A stretch of 64,000 bases of DNA, taken from positions 744,001 to 808,000 of the forward strand of contig JAUTXW010000932.1 of assembly GCA_030620095.1 (NCBI GenBank). The letters run 5' to 3'. Under the pieces are notes generated by a model that ran no database searches, had not been told where the DNA came from, and was given only the letters and a program-made list of their open reading frames with translations. Both the position numbers and the translations under genes were made by a program. Positions 47,101-57,690 of the stretch are shown here, piece by piece (the first letter of the stretch is position 1; every line of letters begins with the position of its first letter). This DNA is from Kuschelorhynchus macadamiae (taxonomy: Eukaryota > Arthropoda > Insecta > Coleoptera > Curculionidae).

Positions 47101-47682
47101 CACCGATCACCACTAACGAGACAAAATCAGTTGACATAACCTCAGACTTTGAAACCCCTGACATAATTTAGAAATAAAACATAGGGTATAACGGGTTGCC
47201 TGCAGTAAGGTGTCGCCAAACAACGATCTCGGATTTTATTAACATTAGGGACTTGTCGCCTCGTTATTTACGATAATTATTGGTTTGTATTTTATATATT
47301 TGACTGTCTTAAAAGAAACAAAATATCAGATATTTTGTGAATAAATAGGTGATAATTAAGAACTTGACCGTTGTAATAATCATTTTCAAAATGATGTTAC
47401 AAACTTAACATCGCTATCGTATCTTAATCCAGGAAGCAGAGCAATTTTCAGGTCGAATCTCAGGAAAATATGGGAGGCTATTTTTTCTTTACTTGTAGCT
47501 CTTTGAGAGTTCTTTTAAACTAGCTATAGTTTATGTTAATTTTTTGTTTACAAAACATTTTCAGTAATCGATTTTTTTAAGCCCTAACACAAAATAAAAA
47601 TATTAAACTTCCCTCGTTATGATTTCTGTTAGGAATAGTGAAGTGTGATCCAATTTACTTCAATACATAGTCACAGTATATA
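44119..47682. other. Long stretch without recognised genes
   Basis: 44200-45010 is less AT-rich, with GGGGCGCCGGTTTAATGGGG near 44711 and GTGGGCGCCAGGCC near 44982, which vaguely resemble LTR-element leader sequence. A T-rich tract runs 44848-44906. 45100-46250 is AT-rich. 46300-46600 is again more balanced. Three diverged ~24-bp units (CTGTAGGTTAAAAG, TTGTAGTAGGATAAAAG, TTGCAGTACG) lie at 46624-46685. This could be the non-coding remains of an LTR retrotransposon, but I cannot show it. Confidence 0.3.
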
Positions 47683-48737
47683 CAGGGTGACCATTTAAAA
47701 ACTTGAAATGGCCATATCTTAGGAAGGAAAAACTTAATCAAAAAACGCTCAAAACACTTTCTATAAAATGGAGAGGGAACAAATAAAAGTGTATTATTCA
47801 ACCCTTATCTGTAACCCCTTTGGGCAGGGTGAGATACACCCCTAAAATCTTAAACAGAAAGGGGGTCGAGTGATACATCATCTTGAAGCTCTTGAAAAAT
47901 GCTTTTTAGTGATACCATAGAAAGCAACTTTTCGTGAAATTTTTCTGTATTTATTAAAGGAAACAATAAATAAAAACACAGTTTTGAACATTTTTATTTT
48001 TATTTAAGTAAATGTTCAAAATGATTGGTACCGATATCCTGGCATGTCTCTTAAAAATTCTAAGCATTTTAAGCAGGATATTTTATTTGTTTATGAATTT
48101 TATTATCACAATATTTACTTTAAAAGTAACTTGTACTATTAGTATTGATATTTTAACAGTTGACTTTTGGTTCAGTTTCAACGAAAAGCACCACTTATCT
48201 TAAATAATGGTATACAACACAGCTGAACGTGTAGAAATGATTTTCATTTATGGTTCTCAGGATCAATGTTTCTTAAGGACAGCCCAAAGATTTAATGAAA
48301 GGCATCCAGGTCAAAATGTAAGTCTGGAGTATGTTTGCCAACTAGTAGCCAAATTTGAAGAAATTGGCTCTGTCGCGAATAAAAAGAGAAATAAACCGAG
48401 ACTAGTTGACGAAGCAGGGCAAATTGAAGTTCTGGGGCAGTTCGTAAGATTCATCCCTATAAACTGCGCATACTGCAAGAACTTGGTGACGACGCCCCGA
48501 ATAGAAGAATCCAGTTTCGTGAAATAAAGACAGATAGAATTACGGCAGAACCTCGACTAGTTAAAACATTTGTTTCAGTGATGAATGTACCTTTTATTTG
48601 AATGGACATGTTAATAAGCAAAACTGTCGTTACTGGAATGACGAGAACCCACACGTATTTAGAGAAGGGCATACCCAGTACCCCCAGAAAATTAATGTTT
48701 GGGTTGGTATATTGGGAGAAGTAATTATCGGCCCATT

Positions 48738-48741
48738 ATTT
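48738..48741. repeat. 4-bp target site duplication, left
   Basis: ATTT directly precedes CTGTGG and recurs at 51531-51534. The uninterrupted mariner copy (complement of about 3048-3080) shows a single block at the equivalent place. Confidence 0.85.
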
Positions 48742-48771
48742 CTGTGGAAAAAATGCAAAAGGGGATAAGTC
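48742..48771 (+). repeat. 30-bp perfect terminal inverted repeat, left
   Basis: It is identical over 30 bases to the complement of 51501-51530. The inner part overlaps the first GATAAGT palindrome at 48763-48780. Confidence 0.93.
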
Positions 48772-49105
48772 AACTTATCCCATAACTGTTTTTATTGCAC
48801 CATCAAGCTCCTAGATGCCATAGGCATCCTTTCCAGCAAAAAAAATGATAAGTATACTTATAAAAACTGCATGGAAAATACATCATTCAAAAGCGATAAG
48901 TATACTTATCCCTTACATTTTTAAGATTTTTAAACAAACTTAAATTATTAAATTAGCCAAAAGGGAATAAGTCGACTTAACTAAGCCCGAATTCAAAAAT
49001 AATATTTTAGCGTAATGGCAAAAAGGGATATGTTGACTTATCCACTTTTGCCTTATACTAATTTAAAAGTGTGTTTACACGGACAAAAGGATAAATGCAC
49101 TTATC
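48763..49105. repeat. Iterated GATAAGT-NN-ACTTATC palindromes, left subterminal
   Basis: Six sites: 48763-48780 (GGATAAGTCAACTTATCC), 48847-48862, 48895-48910 (GATAAGTATACTTATC, perfect), about 48965-48980, 49024-49044 and 49089-49105. Several are embedded in AAAAGG...CCTTTTGC. Such arrays are usually binding sites for the element's own transposase. Confidence 0.82.
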
Positions 49106-49158
49106 ACTTCTGGTATTCTTAGTTTAACTGCAAAAACGTAAAAGCGAGTATTTTAAAA

Positions 49159-49255
49159 ATGTTGGGTGGCAAAAATAATGGTTTTAATAAACAATCCCGT
49201 GGATATAGAATATTAGCTGAATGTATTAATATCGGCAGTGATACTACAAATAACG
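49159..49255 (+). CDS. Possible 5' exon of the DUF7869-like gene
   Basis: ATG at 49159 opens MLGGKNNGFNKQSRGYRILA, ECINIGSDTTNN and ends at a good donor site, CGGTAAGTG (GT at 49256). A polypyrimidine run and AG near 49447 would be an acceptor, but joining the two does not keep the main frame. Either another acceptor is used, or sequence with a CAGTGCCGGTTTAAGGAATT motif (49387-49406, resembling a transposon tip) has altered the junction. Confidence 0.35.
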
Positions 49256-49449
49256 GTAAGTGAAATATCCATATATTCTATTCATATTATTTTTTATTTT
49301 AATTCTTCATATAATAAACGCGGGTTTCATAACCTCAAATAATAAGTTATTATTTAAATATGTTTTGTTTGATGTATGCTTAAAATCAGTGCCGGTTTAA
49401 GGAATTTTGCCGCCAGGTGCTACGCCCCCCCCCTTTCCCCGCCCCCAGG

Positions 49450-50691
49450 TTGAAAAAAAAATTAAAACAAAACCATCCTACTGAAGACCTTTCTGTTACT
49501 TACGAATACTTCAGAACCATTTTTAATGAATGTTTCAATATAAGTTTTGACAGTCCATGTTCCGATAAGTGTTCCGTCTGTTGCAACTTTGAAAATAAAA
49601 TTAGGCTAGAGAAGGACAAGAATAAAAGAGATACACTTAAATTCAACATGAAACACCACAAGAAGCGTGCAGATGCTTTCTACGACAAGCTTCGTCTAGA
49701 GGTTGAAAATACATTAACGTTATGTTACGATTGTCAAAAAAATTTGGTCCTCCCAAAAGTTCCAGATCAGGCGGCGTATTATTCTCGCCAGATATATTTA
49801 TATAACTTCACAATCTGTCAAGGTTCATCACTGTCCTCCCAAAACAAGGAAAACACATTAAGCTATGTGTGGACCGAAAACGAATTTGCAAAAGGCTGCA
49901 ACCAAATTGCATCAGCCTTACACCACAGACTGTGCAACTCAAACTTAAATGATCTGTCGTTCATAAGATTGTTCTCCAATGGATGTGGAGGACAAAACCA
50001 AAACAGGTCTTTGTTAGGAATGTTGTGCTCTTGGTTATTATTTGAAGCCCCTAAAAATATCGAAAGAATTGAGATTTGGTTTCCTATTGTCCGCCATTCA
50101 TTTCTTCCAGCAGATCGGGTATTTGGTACATTGGAAAGAGAATTTAAGGTACGCAGTGTCATCGAAGGCCCCAAAGACTACATTGATGTAATAAGCAAAT
50201 ATTCGGAAGTCACATACTTAGGACAAAATGATTGTCCTGTAAAGAACTGGAAATCGTACTCCGAAAATACAATTAAGCAGCCAGGACAATGGCACTTTAA
50301 ATTTCAACAAGCAAAGAAAGTCTTCATCACCAGAAGTAAATCAGGCAAGACTGCATTAGTACAAGGAGATCCATTCTATAATATTGATTGCTGTGAGCCT
50401 AAAACTATATGCAAGAGAGGAAAAAATTTTCAAAATAACAACCATGTCGAAGTTGGTGAAAGAGGAGTTGATGTTAAACCAGCGAAGCTTTCCGACGTTA
50501 AAAAACTGATCATTCTACAATTTGGTGACAACTGGAAGGAGAAAGAAAAGTTGCAGTTCTATAACGACATATTTTCTGGTACGGAGGAAACTGATACAGC
50601 CTCTATATCTGACAATAATGATGTGGACAATGACAGCACCATTAATAGTGACTTTCAACTCCCCGAAGATGACGCCGAGTTCCAGACTTAA
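49450..50691 (+). CDS. DUF7869-like putative transposase, open over ~414 codons
   Basis: There is no stop from the proline-rich lead at 49417 to TAA at 50689-50691. Visible parts: VTYEYFRTIFNECFNISFDS, a CSDKCSVCC cluster (likely metal-binding) with a Lys-rich helix, LCYDCQKN, a central IYLYNFTICQG strand, FIRLFSNGCGGQNQN near residue 190, PIVRHSFLPADRVFGTLERE, and an acidic C-terminus (EETDTASISDNNDVDNDS, with EDDAEFQT at the end). In relatives the GCGGQN motif is usually preceded by Asp (SDGCGGQN); here it is Asn, which may disable catalysis. The start codon is unsure; coding likely begins in an upstream exon. Confidence 0.78.
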   Translation: MKKKLKQNHPTEDLSVTYEYFRTIFNECFNISFDSPCSDKCSVCCNFENKIRLEKDKNKRDTLKFNMKHHKKRADAFYDKLRLEVENTLTLCYDCQKNLVLPKVPDQAAYYSRQIYLYNFTICQGSSLSSQNKENTLSYVWTENEFAKGCNQIASALHHRLCNSNLNDLSFIRLFSNGCGGQNQNRSLLGMLCSWLLFEAPKNIERIEIWFPIVRHSFLPADRVFGTLEREFKVRSVIEGPKDYIDVISKYSEVTYLGQNDCPVKNWKSYSENTIKQPGQWHFKFQQAKKVFITRSKSGKTALVQGDPFYNIDCCEPKTICKRGKNFQNNNHVEVGERGVDVKPAKLSDVKKLIILQFGDNWKEKEKLQFYNDIFSGTEETDTASISDNNDVDNDSTINSDFQLPEDDAEFQT

Positions 50692-50888
50692 ACATCAATA
50701 TTTTTAGAGTAAGATTTGATTTTATTTTTAAAGGAAGACTTTATTTTATATTCTACTTGTTTTATTAAACTTAATAGTTCTTCACTTTATGGAGTATTTA
50801 TTTCTTTAATCGTGTTTTTAATATTTTTTGCGGTATCATCACTTCCCTCCTACTTCGGGACCTCAACATGCCCGAAGTAATAGAAAAT

Positions 50889-51168
50889 AGCGGGTTTTGC
50901 TACTTATTAAAAATCAATATGGCGGCATGATGACATGCAAAACCTGCTATAACCATAATACTTTTGCAAAACACGCTATTTAAAAAAAATAAACATAAAT
51001 AACTAAATTCCGGTATTTAAGAGATTATGCGCATCTATCTCAATGATTTGTAATAATTATTTCCAATTTTTTCAATAATTAAAACATTTTCTACAACAAA
51101 TGTTTAATTAGTTATACGTTTTTCTTTCATAGCCTAAAATTTGTTATGGAGCGTATAGCGGATTTTGC
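50889..51168. repeat. Second subterminal repeat set, AGCGGGTTTTGC, right side
   Basis: AGCGGGTTTTGC at 50889-50900, its complement GCAAAACCTGCT at 50937-50948, GCAAAACACGCT at 50966-50977, and AGCGGATTTTGC at 51157-51168. The four alternate in orientation and lie only downstream of the gene. Confidence 0.7.
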
Positions 51169-51500
51169 GTATGGGCTACTCATTTAATCTAAAAGTATAA
51201 GTACGGTTATCCAAATTATTTAGCTTTTGAAATTTGTTTTTGTACTATTGTTCACAAACAAAAAGGTATATGTCTACTTATCACCTTTTGCCATTTTCAT
51301 GATGATTATTTTTTAAAGGAAAAAGGGATAAGTATTCTTTTTTTTTAATTATTGAAAAACAAATGTATATACCTGTTTCTTTTTCTAGTAAAACATTTTC
51401 TAGCATTAAATATAATGTAGTAACCTTTTAAATAATGTTTAATAAAAAGTTGATTCCTTAAAAACTAGTTTTTTGGCTCTCATGAAAAAAGTAGTTTTTG

Positions 51501-51534
51501 GACTTATCCCCTTTTGCATTTTTTCCACAGATTT
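51501..51534 (-). repeat. 30-bp terminal inverted repeat, right, plus ATTT duplication
   Basis: 51501-51530 is the exact complement of 48742-48771; ATTT at 51531-51534 is the target duplication. Confidence 0.92.
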
Positions 51535-51655
51535 ACAGAAGGGAATTTAAATGGCGACATGTATGCTGAAATGCTACAGAGGTCTATTGAACCACTAATA
51601 GTGCGGGAATTAGAAAATCAGAGGGATATACAAGGAAATTTAGCATTAGAATAAT

Positions 51656-54129
51656 TTTGTGCAAATATTAATTTTCATATTTAAAAACGCTTTATATAGT
51701 AATACAGACAATAACTCTAAAAGTAAATTTTGGAGAATATCACTCAGAAGTAACTTCTTTAGACAAGAATTTAAGTCATTTTCACACTGCCTATTTTATT
51801 TTGCTTAAGCTTCGTTATTCTTTTGCTATTGCAGGGATATTTTAATCAAGTAAAAAATGTTCTCATTTAAAAAATTGCCTTTTTTTAAGAAAATTGAAAA
51901 TAATTATTAATTTATTGTATCCCTATTTAACGTTTTAAAATATTACACAAAGAAAGTCCAGAGTAAATTTAGATCTGCAATAGACTTAGCATTCTAGACA
52001 AATCGTCTGTGCGGTTTACACTAAAATGGTTTATTACAGAATGGAACAAAAATAGACACGGGCCAGATATACATACACGTTCACGCATAAATATAAACAA
52101 ACAATAAAATCGGTGAGGTCAACAAGCTTTTGGTTCATTGATCCATTCGTGCAGTTTTTTTTTTAATTACCCACATAATTTCTTTAAGAGAAACAATTAT
52201 AATGGGCCTTCAGTGATATAATAAATAGTAATATGTCGAGTGTAATGGAGTTTCCGATTTCAAATCGCATGAGTGCAAGTTTGTCAAAAATTAAATTAAA
52301 TTTCGTTAGCCAAGAAATTGCAAAATGTATTAACCACACCTTTGAAAAAATAAATTGATAAATAAGGAATTTATATATTGTATCTTTTGAGAATAAAAAA
52401 AGTAAAAGAAATTACTAGGTACTTAATATCTACCATGCAATAATGATAAACTTTTCTAGTTTGTACTTCCTTTGCTAGATGATTTGACACTTTTGGGAAA
52501 TAAGGTAATTAATGGTCAGTCTGTTTGCTTTGATAACCTTTACAACAATAGAGACCAAGACCTACTTAATACTAGGAATCGTAGAAACAAAATATATGAG
52601 GGATATAGTTGCAAAAGTCACATTCTCCACCATACGCTATTTTTAGGAAATCGTGAAAAACTTGTAGTTTAATAATGTCAAAGACTACAAAGTTAGGTTG
52701 AACAAAAAAATATAGAAAAAAAAAATGGTTTGTCAGTACTGTACATCATGTCAAACTTAGTTTAAACCAATCAAATTTAAGATATTTAGAATTTTTGTTT
52801 GGAGGATGCAACATGTTTATGAAGAATGCAACGAACAAATTTGGAGATTGTAACTTTTTTGCAGACGATGTTCCATAAATTAGAAAAAAAAAATAGAAAA
52901 CATTCTAAATTCACCACATTCTTCTTGGGGTTCCCACAGATAGTTGTTTTCCAGCTTGATAAAGGACATGCTTGTAATGTTCCCGCAATGTTTCGACAAA
53001 AGAGAGTTTACGTCAGTTGTTTGGGTGTAGAACATTATTTTCTTCTATTATACAGGGTTCTATCTGCTCTTTGGATGTACCTATTAGTAATTTATAGAAA
53101 GTTTTCACCGTTAATATGAACGGTATTGCTAGTTCTTTTAAGTAATATCCGTTTACCTTGCTTATTTTTGTTATTTGTATATATAATAATTATTATTTTT
53201 TATTATACTTTCTTTTATATTTTCATATATTCTATGATATACTTAAATTAAATGATTTTAACTTTTTTATCCTCCTAAATTTTCTTTCTTACTTTTTACT
53301 TTTCTAATATGTTTTTTGTCAAGCCACTTTCCATTGTCATATACTTATTTTAATTCTACTTGTGTATGTATGTATGTGTGTATATATTTTGTTAGGTTAG
53401 ATTATTGCAGGATTTTTATAGGGTAATACAGTGCAAACAAGAGTATATTTTCTATTTTCGATAACATTACACATTTTTTTTTACACTTCTTTCTTTCTAA
53501 CTTTATTGTATCTTTAATTAAAATTAAGATTCAGTACAATGGCTTTATCAATAAGATTTTAGGGTCTTGGATAATAAAGCATATATTGAGTTGAATTGAA
53601 TTGAATTAAATTGAGAGTGCATCCCGGCAATTTTGTTACTGTGTCCTTGGCCGTTTTCCGATCGAAATTGTGACTGTCTCTTCCTAGATTTTTTACTGTT
53701 GCGTAATGAGAATACATTTCTTCATATTTCTCATGAAACAGGATATCCTTACGTATTTTATTTCTTTTTCACTAAGATCTATACCCCGATCTGGCGGGAT
53801 GTAGCTATGGCCAGTTATTGGAAAAATAATCTCCACTTCCCTGATCTTCCCTAAGAAGATCAAAAAAAGCCTCTTAGTTTTTGAATATGTATTCGAGTTA
53901 TTAGTGTTCGTTTTTCATTTAAGTATTTACATATTTTGATTTATTCACGTAACTACAAACATGTAGTACAAGTATTTTCAAAGCCAAGATTGCATTCGGT
54001 ATTGGAAACTTTTCGAAAAAAATTAAATTTTGCGGAAACTTTGTCATATATCCTCCAGTTTTTTTTTGTTGAGTTTTGATGATAAGTATTTTCACGAAAC
54101 TGCGGAGCGATAATATTGACTCTCTACGT
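51656..54129. other. Stretch without recognised genes; LINE-like 3' tail at 53.6 kb
   Basis: Frames at 52472-52672 (LLDDLTLLGNKVINGQSVCF), 52826-53119 and 53633-53854 are not assigned to any family. At 53572-53612 AATAAAGCATATATTGAGTTGAATTGAATTGAATT looks like the end of a non-LTR retroelement (polyadenylation-like signal plus short simple tail), with no coding part identified upstream. GTAT repeats occur near 53363-53390. Confidence 0.35.
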
Positions 54130-55440
54130 ATTAATTAATTAATAAAATTACTTCCTCCTCGAAATCATCAAGCGTCGCTTTCACTACATATTCCGAACAA
54201 ACAGGTAAGATAGCATATTCTAGCAAAATCACTTCTCGTATAGTGAAATTATTTCTTCGTGGCAGGTTCATAACTATTTCTTCATTTTTCGTACGGAGGA
54301 CTGACTCGTTGAGGTATGTCAAGGACAAACTTATTTTGGTTCATAACATCAAGACCAAGTTTGATATCATCCATTATATCTGCGACGAAAATAGCGTGTA
54401 TGAAGATAGTGTTCCCCAGGGTTACTTCAAACCATTTCAGTCTGAAGAACCTATGCAAAAGCTTCAGAAATCTTCTTTATTCTAGCCATTCTTAAAGCCT
54501 GGTTGGCATCAGGATTACGAAGACCTTCAATAAAACTGCTTACTGCCAATTCTTGCTCGATCTCTTCAGGGTAGGATGGATAAATCAAGTTAATTATCTG
54601 TCTCATATTCTTGAAGACTTTCGTTATATTTTTGTCTTCGACATTGAAGTTGCGGTTTATACACTTCCTGTAGATGTGCTTCGCCATACCGCATTTCTAA
54701 ATGAGACACTGATGCTCTAAAATCTTTCTGGTATGTTCCTTAACACCTCCATAGTCTCTTCACGCAGAGACAAACTAGTGCACGCGCATTTTTGGCGGAA
54801 TTCCAATTATTTCCAGGTGCGGAGCTTCAAATTGTCTCAGTTAAGTGATTTTATCACATGTAATGAATCTCGGATTTTAACTCACATTGTTTTCCAAACT
54901 GCATCTGGGATCGTATACTTTGTACTTCCTGCTGCATTTGGTCATGAACCTCCTTAACTCGCTTTTGTACCTTCTTCTCCATTTATCCCATGTCCTCTTT
55001 TCCATCTTCGTTGGTCATATCAATTCAAATAATGTTTTCCAGTTATTTCTTTTTGGTTCTTTCTTATGTCTTGTATTTCTTATTTTAGGTCTTCTTGGTT
55101 ACTCATCATATCCTTTTTTATTTCTTGCTTCATCTCTTATTGATTCTTCCTCATATTTTCTGTAAATTCGTGCTCCAGTTCGTTTTGGTTTCTCTTCATG
55201 TCTTCTATAAGTTCTTGCTTCATGTCTTCTTGGCTCCTCTTCATGCCTTCTTGACTTCTCTTCACGCTTTGTATTTCTTGTTTTTCATCTTTTTAGTTTT
55301 TTCCACGTCTTCTTGGGTTTTTTATGTCTTCTTTAGGTTTATGCTTCATTTCTTCTTGGGTTTTCTTCATGCCTTCTTGGTTCTTCTTCATTTCGTGTTT
55401 TACATCTGCTTGCTTCTTTTTCATTTCTATTTATTATGCA
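54130..55440 (-). pseudogene. Gypsy-type LTR retrotransposon gag and protease remnant
   Basis: On the minus strand the gag N-terminal region (55440 to about 55000) is a coiled coil of 11-residue-like repeats (MKKNQEGMKKTQEEMKH, SQEGMKRSQEDMKQE, MKRNQNELEHEF). The matrix/capsid part follows with RYGEAHLQEVYKPQLQCRRQ, KYNESLQEYETD, YPSYPEEIEQELAVSSFIEG and LRNPDANQALRMARIKKISEA (about 54690-54455). Downstream, HAIFVADIMDDIKLGLDVMN (near 54410-54350) resembles the C-terminal part of the aspartic protease, then NLPRRNNFTIREV. The DTGA active site is not seen. Reverse transcriptase and integrase are absent. Frameshifts are frequent. Confidence 0.7.
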
Positions 55441-56789
55441 TTGTAATAATCAAGTAAATAGATCCAGATTTTGCGCGTACTTTAAAAATGGAAACAGAGC
55501 CTTCAACAATTTTTAATTGCTTTTGTATTGCAATTAAATATATTTATTATTTACATTAAAAAGCAGGACACGGGACAAACAGACACTGAAGCGGAACACT
55601 TGGCAACCTCAATCCGACCCCGTATTTGTGATAGTTGGAAATCTCATTTAAGTATTAATAAAAACAAAACAATTGTAAGAACAGCTTAAGCGTACATAAG
55701 ACCATAAGTTTGTCGATCCGTGTGCTTATTAATACAAGCAAACGCGGTGTGACGACATACGAACGCCATAATTAGCGCCGAAGAACATCTTACTGTGTGT
55801 TTAATCGAGTGAACAAATGGCAACATAAAGCATAAAGACCTGATGCATGCATACGCCGTGTTTTCTCAAGAAATCATAATAATAATCACAATAAAATTCA
55901 TAAGGCAGTCAGTCCGTGCAGATTAAATTATTATTTCTTTTAACGTTCGCTTCTCTCTCTCTCTCCCTCATTCTTCTTGTCACGTCTTGTTAATTCTCTT
56001 TTTTTTTCATGTCGTCGATGGATATAGAGTTGCAAAGTGACTCGACATACGCACGCATGTGAAATGATACTTTAATCGATTAGGATTATGATAAATGAAT
56101 ATTTTCAATACGTGTACAGTCTTAGTTATCTATTTTTGTCAGATATATCTTAATAGAATATGTTAATAATACAGTAGAGTCACGATAACGTGAACTAATT
56201 AAGCATGGACGTATTCTCGTTTTCGAATAGTTCTTGTTAGTGGATAGATAGGTAACCTGAATTAATAACATGTGCAATAATACATACATGTAGAAAACAT
56301 AACTTTTATTAATATAAGTATATAAATATATTTTAAATAAAAACATATATATCTTCAAAATATATATGGAATGTAAGGAGGAAAAGTGTTTAATTCCTGT
56401 CGAGAGAAAAAGATGGTTTACCGAGACGGTAACGAAATGAACCATTTCTGGTGACAGGAATATGAAACCTTTTCGCCGAGATTTGTGTACTATTTTATCT
56501 ACGATCGTGAGATAAGAAGTCATTACCGCACTGATTTTATTTAGGTAATGTTAGATATTACCGCGCTAGTGCGGTAATGATATCTACTAATGTTAAAATT
56601 CAAACAGAATTAAATAATATATGATTATTTTTGTCTAAACTACAGCATTAATAAACTATTGCAGTTATTTAAATTAATACCAGATGTACTTGATGAACTT
56701 GACTTAACTTGCTATGAACTTGCATTAAATATGTTCAGTTTTTAGACACTAGTTGCTTCATTTTCTTTATTTCCGAGTATACTCAAAGC
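55441..56789. other. Stretch without genes; pogo-like tip and small hairpin
   Basis: ACAGTAGAGTCACGATAACGTGAAC at 56170-56194 resembles pogo/Tigger terminal repeats (CAGTAGAGTC type), with no matching partner seen. An 8-bp perfect stem, ATTACCGC/GCGGTAAT with loop GCTAGT, lies at about 56557-56578. The CT-rich run near 55950 is simple sequence. This stretch may contain the upstream LTR of the Gypsy remnant, but no paired LTR was found. Confidence 0.35.
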
Positions 56790-57690
56790 AGTTTTCTTTT
56801 TGTTTTCTTCCGAAGCCTCAATGTATCATTCTGCAACTGTATTTGACCGCCATCCCCAGGGCCTTTTTACGGTCAAAATATCTACTCCGGTGTTGGCTAA
56901 TAGTGATGTAGAAGAGCTTCTAAAGCAGTGGCCGGTATATTGTTCTAGACTGGATATGTTTAAAAACAAAGCAATTACCTCCAAAAGTGTTTATTCTCAC
57001 TGGCTGTTTCGTACATTTACCTTTCTTATAGCACACGAAGAATCGACCGTGATCAACGTGTTTAGGATGTAACTTGATGTAATTTCGGACAACTTCCACA
57101 ATATCTAAACCTCCAATGTCTCTTGATGTTACAAAAAACTCTCGAGCTATTTTTGTATTCGTGAATGGTATTACAAATCGAAAACATGCACTTTTATCTT
57201 TCACATTTTCCAAAAGTAAATTTCTCAGGTCTTCTCTTCTATATGCTCCTGCTAGTCCAAAAAGAAGTGCTACTTTCGCTATAAAAAGACTTGTTATCAT
57301 CAGCCTCCTGCAGAAAAACACCAATGTCGTTCTTCGTTAATATCTTCGATTTTGTAGTTCTATAACCTTCTGACTTTCTTTTTAAAAAAGCAATTAAATG
57401 CTAGTATTTATTAATATCCACATTTTTTCTAATATACATCACACTCCGCAATATTGAATAGTATGCCCAAAGAGAGGATGGTTTTTGAATTTTGGATAGT
57501 ATATTAAAATAGGCTAAAAATGCCTTCTCACTGGAGATAGTTTTTATGTTCTTTTTTCACACCATTTCTTATACGGAGAGTAGGCCAACTCATATTTTGC
57601 CCCTGATTTTTCGGGCAGAAGACTGGAAATTACACCGGTAGCCACTTCTTTGATCTTGGATGAAAGATTTAGTTACTTGGTTGCTATTAT
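56790..57690 (-). pseudogene. Crypton-like tyrosine recombinase, nearly complete, broken
   Basis: Minus-strand frames from 57685 read SSKIKEVATGVISSLLPEKS, AKYELAYSPYKKWCEK, KAFLAYFNILSKIQKPSSLW-equivalent, AFLKRKSEGYRTTKSKI-equivalent, TKNDIGVFLQEADD, then KVALLFGLAGAYRREDLRNL (the first catalytic Arg region), HGRFFVCYKKGKCTKQPVRI, NTFGG, YTGHCFRSSSTSLLANTGVD (the H-x-x-R box), WGWRSNTVAE, a stop, and YIEAS (the Tyr nucleophile box, usually VAEGYV). The order and all catalytic boxes match Crypton-type tyrosine recombinases. At least three frameshifts and a stop beside the nucleophile inactivate it. No terminal repeats are expected for Cryptons. Confidence 0.8.

Larger units (their letters stand above)
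48742..51530 (+). mobile_element. DUF7869/Sola-like DNA transposon, complete ends
   Basis: The first and last 30 bases are perfect inverted repeats (CTGTGGAAAAAATGCAAAAG followed by GGGATAAGTC). Target duplication is ATTT. Length is 2789 bp. It holds one long open frame with a DUF7869-like core and two sets of subterminal repeats. A 4-bp duplication and a protein with a D.C.GQN-type motif are compatible with the Sola superfamily, but the assignment needs alignment. Confidence 0.85.
48207..51653 (+). pseudogene. Mariner-like transposase, interrupted by another transposon
   Basis: The start MVYNTAERVEMIFIYGSQDQ matches copy 1. RFNERHPGQNVSLEYV and GSVANKKRNKPRLVDEAGQI follow, then a deletion in the helix-turn-helix linker near 48440. 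VSDECTFYLNG-equivalent and WNDENPHVFREGHTQYPQK-equivalent sequence reaches 48740 in shifted frames (without the 25-bp duplication of copy 1). After the insertion, NLNGDMYAEMLQRSIEPLIV and ENQRDIQGNLALE end at 51653. The second and third catalytic Asps are gone. Confidence 0.85.
47683..51655 (+). mobile_element. Mariner-like element, long inverted ends, copy 2 (interrupted)
   Basis: It begins CAGGGTGACCATTTAAAAAC after TATA and follows the terminal sequence of the 2.3-4.2 kb element for about 500 bp, then its transposase gene. At 48742 a foreign element of 2789 bp enters. The mariner resumes at 51531 and ends abruptly near 51655, so the right end is lost. Confidence 0.85.

Noticed and set aside
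48763..49105. Palindrome array considered as operators of a host regulatory system
   Set aside because: All sites lie within one transposon's ends and share its terminal sequence, so transposase binding is the simpler reading.
52472..53119. Possible piggyBac or other transposase pieces (LLDDLTLLGNKVINGQ; FRQKRVYVSCLG)
   Set aside because: No catalytic or Cys-rich C-terminal motif could be found, and the pieces do not join into one reading.
54887..55457. Leu/Phe-rich frames resembling membrane proteins on the plus strand
   Set aside because: They are the antisense of a Lys/Glu/Met-rich coiled coil of the Gypsy gag on the minus strand; the periodic FLLH pattern follows from complementing that repeat.
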